Origin: Gammaproteobacteria bacterium
Lineage (GTDB): Bacteria; Pseudomonadota; Gammaproteobacteria; QNFN01
Assembly (NCBI GenBank): GCA_003645555.1
Contig: QNFN01000128.1
Location: 1-5,958 of the forward strand
DNA: 5,958 nucleotides
Reading direction: 5' to 3'
Of the stretch, positions 1 through 4,517 are shown one piece after another. Made by a program: the position numbers and the translations under genes. The notes beneath the pieces are model-generated. The model was not told the DNA's origin, ran no database searches, and saw only the letters and a program-made list of their open reading frames with translations. The stretch's first letter is position 1; the number at the start of each line of letters is the position of its first letter.

Positions 1-599
1 AATACGCCATCGGAACCGGTTCGCGCCACGGCATGGGTGCGCGCCATGTCGAACTGGTGACGGGTGGTGATGATGATGGTGCCGAGGAAGGCGTTGCTGC
101 CGAAGGATGCGGCGTTGGGACCACGGATCACCTCGATGCGCTCGATATCCTCGACATCGAGTGGCAGAGTGGACCAGTTGATGCCCCCGAGCAGCGGGTC
201 GTAGGCCGTGCGGCCATCGATCAGCACCTGCATGCGGCGCGAAAAGGCATCGAGCAGGCCGAGATAACCGGCGTCACGGTCGTGACCGGTACGCGAGCCG
301 ACAATCATCCCCGGGACCAGGCGGAACAGGTCTGGAATTTCGCGAGCGCCAGAGGCGGTGATCATCTCGCGGTCGATGACGGTGATGGCGACTGGCGACT
401 CGGTCAGTGACTGCGCCAGGCGGGTGCCGAAGAGCACCACGGGGATGTCGCCAAGGTAGAGGCTCTCAGGTGTGTCGAAGGGGTTGTGATCGTTGCCGAA
501 GGCCGTACCGGTGGAGACTGTAAGGCACAGCAGGGCGCGGGCGCACACGGGCCGGATCGACCCGAAGCGCGGTCTCCGATTGGACCGGCTGCCCCTCAT
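1..599 (-). CDS. TonB-dependent outer-membrane receptor, N-terminal part (3' end outside window)
   Basis: The 199 visible residues give a long basic N-terminus, a hydrophobic stretch at about 22-34 (signal peptide, cleavage probably near residue 35), a TonB-box-like DIPVVLFGTR at 51-60, and a TonB plug domain from about 65 onward. Plug landmarks are VIDREMI (74-80), SGAREIPDLFRLVPG (83-97), QVLIDGR (124-130) and DIERIEVIRGPN (151-162). The transmembrane barrel lies outside the window. The expected role is TonB-powered import of a large or scarce ligand; the ligand cannot be read from the plug. The ATG at 599-597 was chosen because the signal peptide follows it; its Shine-Dalgarno is weak, and the frame stays open upstream without a better start. 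By hand alignment about 80 of 131 plug positions match the receptor encoded just upstream, so the two are paralogues. The usual plug ending G-V-[VI]-N-I reads GTIIITT here, so the conserved Asn is replaced by Ile (residue 176). It is probably cotranscribed with 713-3022. Confidence 0.9.
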   Translation of the reverse strand, partial: MRGSRSNRRPRFGSIRPVCARALLCLTVSTGTAFGNDHNPFDTPESLYLGDIPVVLFGTRLAQSLTESPVAITVIDREMITASGAREIPDLFRLVPGMIVGSRTGHDRDAGYLGLLDAFSRRMQVLIDGRTAYDPLLGGINWSTLPLDVEDIERIEVIRGPNAASFGSNAFLGTIIITTRHQFDMARTHAVARTGSDGV

Positions 600-712
600 T
601 CCCAACGTAATACCCCCGTAACAGGATCTATTTTTCCCTGCCGTCGAGTGAAAGGCAACCGCGCTGAGAGGTCGGGTACTTGAGTCGAGGATACCGGGTT
701 GTCTGAACCCGC
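600..712 (-). other. Spacer between the two receptor genes, with a small stem-loop
   Basis: These 113 bp separate the stop codon of the upstream receptor from the ATG of the downstream one. Directly after the stop there is a perfect 6-bp stem with a 5-nt loop (711-695; arms CGGGTT and AACCCG). No T-run follows it on the minus strand, so it does not look like an intrinsic terminator. It could be an mRNA 3'-end or processing element, or chance. I see no convincing second promoter, which favours read-through from one receptor gene to the next (inference). Confidence 0.4.
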
Positions 713-3022
713 CTACTGGTAGAGCTTGATCCCGGCGAAGAAGCGGGTCTCGAAAATGTTCTTGTTTTCGAAGTCGCGGTAATCAAGACCGGTGTTCTGC
801 ACCACGCCGTAGACTTCTCCCTGCCAGGCCTCGTTGAGCCGGAACCGGCGTGCGGCACGCAGGTCGAGACGGGTGTAGGCCGGGACATCATCACCGATTT
901 CGAGGAACTCCATGCCGCTGACGTGATAGAGCGCGGCGCTCAGCGTCACCGCTTTGACCGGGCGGTGGATCGCGAGCAGGCTGAGAATGTGTGATGGGAC
1001 CGAGTTGTCCCACTCGCGTTCGTATTTTGCGAGCCTGCTCGAATCGCTCCGGCCGTCCGTGTAGGGGTAGTCGAGCAGTTCTGGCTGCGTGAATTTCAGG
1101 TTACGCATCTTGGTGATGCCGTAACTGCCGATGATCCGGCTGCGTGGGCTCGGCCGCACCTCGAGGCTGGCCTCGATGCCGTAGAGGTCGAGATCGATCT
1201 GGTTGGCGAAACTCCAGGCGATGGCGTCACCGGGTTCGGCAATATTGTCGTCCCCCGTGTTGACGTTACAGTCGAGTCCGAACATGCCCGGCACCGGGTT
1301 CTGCGCCGGGTCGCAGGTGGCGAGGTCGTCGTGGGTCAGGAACTCGTAAGTGTGGTCTACCAGAAGACCCTCGTAACGGTCGTAGAACAGCCTGACGTCG
1401 CCACGCAGCCTGGCCTGCTGGCTGAAGTCGAACAGCCAGCCCAGCTCGAGGGATTCGATGGTCTCGTTGTCAGGGGTATCGAGTGCCTTGCCGATTTGGT
1501 AGATCAGGTCGGTGGTGCCGTCGATTCCGGGGCCGCCGAATCCCGAGAGATCGAGGTCGAGCGGGTAGTACTCATCCCAGCGTGACTCCCACATCGATGG
1601 CGCACGTACCGAGCGGGAAGCGGAGACGCGGAAGGTGTGGCCGTCGGTGGGCGTGATGTTCAGGGCCAGCCGCGGCGAGAAATCCGTCCCGGAGATCTTG
1701 TGGTCCTCGATCATGGCGCCGGCGTTCATGGTTACTGTCGGCGTCAGGCGCCACTCGGCATTGCCGAAAAGCCTGACCAGCGAGTTGTCCACTGGGTTGC
1801 CGGGTCCGAAGTAGCCGCGAGAGTCGACTTCATCGTGGCGGAACTCGCCACCCCAGACCATGCGCAGGTTTTCCGCCGGTTGCAGGATGTGCTGCAATTC
1901 GAGTGCGTAGCGGTCCTCGGTGCGGGTTTTGCTGAAGTCGATCCCCAGTTCCACCGGGAAGGGGTTGTCCGGGTGGCCGACCTCCATGATGGTCGGGTAG
2001 TCGTCGTCGCGTTCGCTCCTCTGGATATAGCCGAGTACCTTGATCAGTCCGCCATTCTCGAGGTCGTGTTCCCAGTTCGCCTGGCCGAACATGTTGGAGA
2101 CCTCGACCGTACGGGCCGGGTCATCGATGGTGGGGCGCTTGACGCCCGTGAGGAAATCGATGTCGTAGCCACCCTCGTTGAGGTCGCCCGTCTTGATGCC
2201 GGCCTGGAACCGGATTCGATCACGCTGCCCGGCGGTGTACATGGCATCGAAGGTGGCGAGACCGAGTGATTTCCCGTCGACCTCGTCGTCGTTGAGGATG
2301 TCGAAGCCGTCGTCTTTCTCGTGACCGAGGGTGTAGCGCATCTCGAGAGGGCCGCGGGTGAAGCCGTGGCGGAAGACACCCTGCGTATAACCCGGGTCAC
2401 CGGCCGCCGCGTGCGCGTAGAATCCCTGGCTGGTATCGGGGTGACGGGTAAGGATGTTGACTACGCCGAGGAACGAGTTGGCGCCGTAGGTGGCGCCGTT
2501 CGGCCCGCGGATTACCTCGATGCGTTCGATGTCGTCGATCACCAGGGGCAGATCTGACCAGCCCAGGCCTCCGAAGAACGGGGTGTAGACCGAGCGGCCG
2601 TCGACCAGCACCTGCAGGCGGCGGCCGAACGAATCCACGAAGCCACGGTAGCTGACCGCGCGCTGGTTGCCGCCATCGCTGGCGACGATGAAGCCGGGGG
2701 CGAGGCGCAGCAGGTCGGCGATTTCACGCGCCCCGCTGGCATCGATCATCTCGCGGTCGATGACGAAGACCGCGGCCGGGGCATCCTGCGGACGCTGGGC
2801 GAGACGGGTTGCCGACAGCACGACCGGCAGGTCGACGAAAAAGGGATCTTCGGATTCGGAGCGGGAGGCCTCTTCAGCCGCGTGGGCTGTACCCTGATTC
2901 AATGGCAGGAGCAGGCCGAGCGTGCCAGCGATTACCCATGATCGCCAGCCACCCCGCACCACGCGTCCCGACCCCTGGTCGAGGCCCTTGCCGTCCATCA
3001 TCACCGCCCCCGCGAGAGCCAT
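713..3022 (-). CDS. TonB-dependent outer-membrane receptor, complete
   Basis: This 769-residue protein is of normal length for the family. In order: a basic N-terminus, a hydrophobic stretch at about 28-42 and a signal peptidase I site at AHA|AEE (after residue 48); a TonB-box-like DLPVVLSATR (64-73); a plug domain at about 78-195 with VFVIDREMI, LAPGFIV, QVLVDGRSVYTP and IERIEVIRGPNGATYGANSFLGVVNILT; then a beta-barrel to the C-terminus, with SGTDFSPRLALNITP and FRVSASRSVRAPS typical of mid-barrel strands. It ends FFAGIKLYQ, an amphipathic last strand, though not with the usual terminal Phe. Cys570 and Cys585 sit in a probable surface loop. The expected role is TonB/ExbBD-driven import across the outer membrane; the ligand is unknown. 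The plug style resembles the broad iron-complex/cobalamin receptor group, but that does not fix a substrate. The start is uncertain: ATG at 3022 has a poor Shine-Dalgarno, while the ATG pair at residues 8-9 follows a G-rich stretch; both leave the signal peptide intact. Confidence 0.95.
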   Translation of the reverse strand: MALAGAVMMDGKGLDQGSGRVVRGGWRSWVIAGTLGLLLPLNQGTAHAAEEASRSESEDPFFVDLPVVLSATRLAQRPQDAPAAVFVIDREMIDASGAREIADLLRLAPGFIVASDGGNQRAVSYRGFVDSFGRRLQVLVDGRSVYTPFFGGLGWSDLPLVIDDIERIEVIRGPNGATYGANSFLGVVNILTRHPDTSQGFYAHAAAGDPGYTQGVFRHGFTRGPLEMRYTLGHEKDDGFDILNDDEVDGKSLGLATFDAMYTAGQRDRIRFQAGIKTGDLNEGGYDIDFLTGVKRPTIDDPARTVEVSNMFGQANWEHDLENGGLIKVLGYIQRSERDDDYPTIMEVGHPDNPFPVELGIDFSKTRTEDRYALELQHILQPAENLRMVWGGEFRHDEVDSRGYFGPGNPVDNSLVRLFGNAEWRLTPTVTMNAGAMIEDHKISGTDFSPRLALNITPTDGHTFRVSASRSVRAPSMWESRWDEYYPLDLDLSGFGGPGIDGTTDLIYQIGKALDTPDNETIESLELGWLFDFSQQARLRGDVRLFYDRYEGLLVDHTYEFLTHDDLATCDPAQNPVPGMFGLDCNVNTGDDNIAEPGDAIAWSFANQIDLDLYGIEASLEVRPSPRSRIIGSYGITKMRNLKFTQPELLDYPYTDGRSDSSRLAKYEREWDNSVPSHILSLLAIHRPVKAVTLSAALYHVSGMEFLEIGDDVPAYTRLDLRAARRFRLNEAWQGEVYGVVQNTGLDYRDFENKNIFETRFFAGIKLYQ

Positions 3023-3112
3023 TGTTGTTATGCCCGCCCCTGCCCTGTACCGGACCTGGAGGCGGGTGACCTCGCTGTTGATGCTGCCCGAGCGTCGGCC
3101 AGCCTCGATGCC

Positions 3113-3141
3113 AAGATAACCCGGACAAAAATCAATGGCAA
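3113..3141 (-). promoter_or_regulatory. Predicted sigma70-type promoter for the receptor genes
   Basis: Reading the minus strand, TTGCCA (3141-3136, 5 of 6 to the -35 consensus) is followed by a 17-bp spacer and TATCTT (3118-3113, 4 of 6 to the -10 consensus). Transcription would begin near 3106, leaving a leader of about 85 nt before the ATG at 3022. I saw no recognisable riboswitch core in that leader. The match is by eye only. Confidence 0.5.
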
Positions 3142-3151
3142 ACTGATTTTT
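3127..3151. repeat. Perfect 8-9-8 inverted repeat, candidate operator
   Basis: The arms AAAAATCA (3127-3134) and TGATTTTT (3144-3151) are exact reverse complements, separated by 9 bp that contain the predicted -35 box of the receptor promoter (3136-3141). A two-fold symmetric site over a -35 box is where a repressor could act, so this is a candidate operator. It does not match the Fur box well, and no regulator gene is in the window to pair it with. Low-complexity A/T arms make chance symmetry more likely than the length alone suggests. Confidence 0.4.
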
Positions 3152-3349
3152 ACCAATGATTACTTGAGTTTAAACGTAGGGAATTTGTTTCCTGCAAGCG
3201 TACCCCGGGCTGCATGGCGTCACAGATGACCGCCGGGCTCTGACTGGTTGCCGTCACCGAAAATGACTCGTCGGGGTCTTGATGCCGGTGACCGGCTCTG
3301 CTTTGATCGAGGCTGGCCAGCCGTCGGTAACACCCTATATCGGCAACCA

Positions 3350-3353
3350 GGAG
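3350..3353 (+). promoter_or_regulatory. Ribosome-binding site that fixes the YdhR-like start
   Basis: GGAG lies 5 nt before the ATG at 3359. It supports this ATG over the in-frame TTG at 3248. The YdhR-like fold also starts right at this Met (MITALVQFNLP), as is usual in the family. Confidence 0.75.
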
Positions 3354-3358
3354 CGACC

Positions 3359-3673
3359 ATGATCACGGCACTCGTGCAGTTCAATCTCCCCGAACCGGTC
3401 ACGCCCGAGAAGGCGAAGACGCTGTTCGTTGGCAGTGCGCCCGACTACCTCGGTCTCGAAGGGCTGGTACGCAAGTACTACCTGCTCTCCGAGGATGGCC
3501 GATCAGCGGGCGGAGTCTATCTATGGCAATCGCGCGAAGCGGCGGAACAGCTCTACACCGAGGCCTGGGAGCAGATGATCGAGGAGCGCTACGGGGCTCG
3601 GCCTACGGTTACCTACTTCCACAGTCCGGTGATCGTCGACAACCTGGCCGGAGAGATCCTCGGCGCGGATTAA
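3359..3673 (+). CDS. YdhR-like small monooxygenase-family protein (dimeric alpha/beta barrel)
   Basis: This 104-residue protein has no signal peptide and should be cytoplasmic. It begins with the strand MITALVQFNLPEPVT, then a helix (PEKAKTLFVGSAPDY), the segment GLEGLVRKYYLLSEDG, the strand AGGVYLWQSREAAEQLY, the helix TEAWEQMIEERYG and a last strand TVTYFHSPVIVDN. This order, and the GL-x-RKYY and GGVYLW motifs, are those of the YdhR / putative mono-oxygenase family in the ferredoxin-like dimeric alpha/beta-barrel superfamily; about 100 residues is the normal length. Members are thought to be cofactor-free oxygenases or small-molecule binders, but the physiological substrate is generally unknown and nothing here reveals it. 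It is transcribed away from the receptors and runs into the DUF2058 gene tail-to-tail with a 13-bp gap, so it appears to be a single-gene unit. Confidence 0.85.
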   Translation: MITALVQFNLPEPVTPEKAKTLFVGSAPDYLGLEGLVRKYYLLSEDGRSAGGVYLWQSREAAEQLYTEAWEQMIEERYGARPTVTYFHSPVIVDNLAGEILGAD

Positions 3674-3686
3674 CCTGGCGGGGTGG

Positions 3687-4220
3687 CTACCAGACGATGT
3701 CGTCCGGCACCTGGTAGTCGGCGTAAGGATCGTCGTCGTCCACGACCCCTGATTCCCTGGGAAGTGTGATCACGCTCTGTTCATCCCGCTGGCGGATCTT
3801 CTCCGCGACAGGGTGCGGCACCAGCGCGTAGCTGTCACCAAGGACGACGACGGCGACCTGCCCTTTGGTGAGCCGTTCCCTCAGGACCGGGGTCACGAGG
3901 AGGGTTCGGACCTTGCTGTCATGGGTGAAGTTGTAGCCGATGTCGCCATCATCGATCGGGATACGATTTGTCTCGATCAGCTGCCTGACCTGGGCCTGGA
4001 GCGCCTTCCGGTCGGCCTCGGCCTTGCGCTCCAGATTGAGTTCGCGATCCTTCTGCGCCTGGCGTACCGCCGCGGCCTGCGCGTCCGCTTTGGCCTGCTT
4101 CGCCTCGGACGGCAGGTTCTTCTGCCGCTGTTGCTTCTGTTTCTGCTTGCGGGCCTGGCTGGCCTTTTTCTTGTCGACCAGGCCGGCCTTCAGCATCTGT
4201 TCCTGCAGTGACATTCCCAT
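3687..4220 (-). CDS. yaiL: DUF2058 family protein (YaiL-like)
   Basis: The 177-residue protein opens with SLQEQMLKAGLVDKKKA, the family's hallmark start, followed by a Lys/Gln/Ala-rich charged segment at about 18-75 that probably forms a helix or coiled coil. A conserved C-terminal region follows, with VRQLIETNRIPIDDGDIGYN (78-97), YALVPHPVAEKI (131-142) and QRDEQSVITLP (144-154). It ends in the characteristic acidic tail DDDDPYADYQVPDDIVW (161-177). Order, length and tail match E. coli YaiL. The function is not established; the family is annotated as nucleoprotein/polynucleotide-associated, and the basic N-terminal half would suit nucleic-acid binding (inference). There is no signal peptide, so it is probably cytoplasmic. 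The ATG at 4220 is preceded at 7 nt by AAGGA (4232-4228); the ATG two codons later has no well-spaced site. The acidic tail is intact, so the gene looks functional. Confidence 0.92.
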   Translation of the reverse strand: MGMSLQEQMLKAGLVDKKKASQARKQKQKQQRQKNLPSEAKQAKADAQAAAVRQAQKDRELNLERKAEADRKALQAQVRQLIETNRIPIDDGDIGYNFTHDSKVRTLLVTPVLRERLTKGQVAVVVLGDSYALVPHPVAEKIRQRDEQSVITLPRESGVVDDDDPYADYQVPDDIVW

Positions 4221-4291
4221 GGACCGATCCTTACGAGTCGTTGTAGGTGAGACAGACCCGGGCTGTTGCAGGCGCCCGGTGGCGTGCCCGG

Positions 4292-4320
4292 ATTATCGGC
4301 CGTGTGTGACGGGATGGGAA
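4292..4320 (-). promoter_or_regulatory. Predicted promoter for the DUF2058 gene
   Basis: On the minus strand TTCCCA (4320-4315, 4 of 6) is followed by a 17-bp spacer and GATAAT (4297-4292, 5 of 6). The start would be near 4285, about 65 nt before the ATG. Identified by eye. Confidence 0.4.
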
Positions 4321-4383
4321 ATGGTCCCGAGCCAGTGGGAGCTATATGTTGTATTTTACTGCCAGGCGTCTTAATCCATTGGC

Positions 4384-4389
4384 TATAGT
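4384..4389 (+). promoter_or_regulatory. Possible -10 box for the sulfatase gene
   Basis: TATAGT matches the -10 consensus at 5 of 6 positions and faces the sulfatase. No good -35 hexamer lies at the right distance: TTTACT (4355-4360) is 23 bp away. It may therefore need an activator, or be chance. If used, transcription would start near 4396, giving a leader of about 120 nt that contains both stem-loops. Confidence 0.22.
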
Positions 4390-4406
4390 TGAATTGCTTG
4401 GTACCC

Positions 4407-4439
4407 ATGCAACATGGCGTGTGCAGCGCCGTGTTGTAT
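4407..4439 (+). promoter_or_regulatory. 13-bp stem-loop upstream of the sulfatase
   Basis: The arms ATGCAACATGGCG (4407-4419) and CGCCGTGTTGTAT (4427-4439) pair along all 13 positions in plus-strand RNA, with two G-U wobbles, and enclose the 7-nt loop TGTGCAG. In minus-strand RNA the two wobbles would become C-A mismatches, so the stem favours transcription towards the sulfatase. No T-run follows, which argues against an intrinsic terminator. It may be a regulatory element of the leader, or a DNA operator with 11 of 13 symmetric positions. Confidence 0.45.
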
Positions 4440-4442
4440 CGC

Positions 4443-4460
4443 ACTGATTCGCCGATCAGT
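4443..4460 (+). promoter_or_regulatory. Second small stem-loop in the sulfatase leader
   Basis: ACTGAT (4443-4448) and ATCAGT (4455-4460) form a perfect 6-bp stem with loop TCGCCG, starting 3 nt after the larger stem-loop. On its own it would be unremarkable; next to the 13-bp stem it suggests a structured leader. It could equally be read as a short operator half-site pair. Confidence 0.3.
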
Positions 4461-4517
4461 TGGTTGAGAGAGAAAATTTAAAAAAACACTACCTGCATTG
4501 CTCCAGCGAGGGACGAT

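Larger units (their letters stand above)
3023..3358. other. Divergent intergenic region, receptors / YdhR-like gene
   Basis: This 336-bp stretch lies between the receptor start (minus) and the YdhR-like start (plus). Its middle, about 3125-3190, is clearly AT-richer than the surrounding coding DNA. It holds the receptor promoter, an inverted repeat, and the 8-bp palindrome GTTTAAAC (3168-3175). An in-frame TTG at 3248 would lengthen the plus-strand protein by 37 residues, but that extension looks non-coding (see the 3350 ribosome-binding site). I could not place a convincing plus-strand promoter. Confidence 0.6.
4221..4517. other. Divergent intergenic region, DUF2058 gene / sulfatase
   Basis: This 297-bp spacer separates two diverging starts. 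The half near the DUF2058 gene is GC-rich and holds a minus-strand promoter plus a 6-bp stem with a 10-nt loop in that gene's leader (arms CCGGGC 4258-4263 and GCCCGG 4274-4279). The half near the sulfatase is AT-rich and holds a possible plus-strand -10 box, two successive stem-loops and an A/T tract (4473-4486) before the sulfatase ribosome-binding site. I see no small gene in it. Confidence 0.6.

Noticed and set aside
33..410. Open plus-strand frame of 125 codons opposite the first receptor
   Set aside because: It is the complement of clear TonB plug coding sequence; its residues show no family signature.
520..540. Lipobox in the first receptor (ALLC)
   Set aside because: Leu precedes the Cys where a small residue is needed, and the protein is a TonB receptor with a standard plug.
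1637..2269. Open plus-strand frame of 210 codons inside the complete receptor
   Set aside because: GC-rich antisense shadow of the barrel; no ribosome-binding site or domain, and the minus-strand protein is unambiguous.
3120..3180. Possible Fur box in the receptor promoter
   Set aside because: No 19-bp stretch comes near the Fur consensus; only short AATCATT-like pieces fit.
3216..3234. Imperfect stem-loop (GGC-GTCA / TGAC-C-GCC)
   Set aside because: Seven pairs with a one-base bulge in GC-rich DNA and no T-run; it could easily be chance.
3940..4374. Plus-strand frame with a Cys/Phe/Ser-rich stretch resembling a membrane segment
   Set aside because: It is the complement of the Lys/Gln-rich DUF2058 coding region; the hydrophobic look comes from reading AAG/CAG codons backwards.
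4379..4416. Possible sigma54 promoter (TTGG and TTGC elements) before the sulfatase
   Set aside because: The GG and GC pairs are not 10 nt apart in any pairing tried, so the -24/-12 geometry fails.
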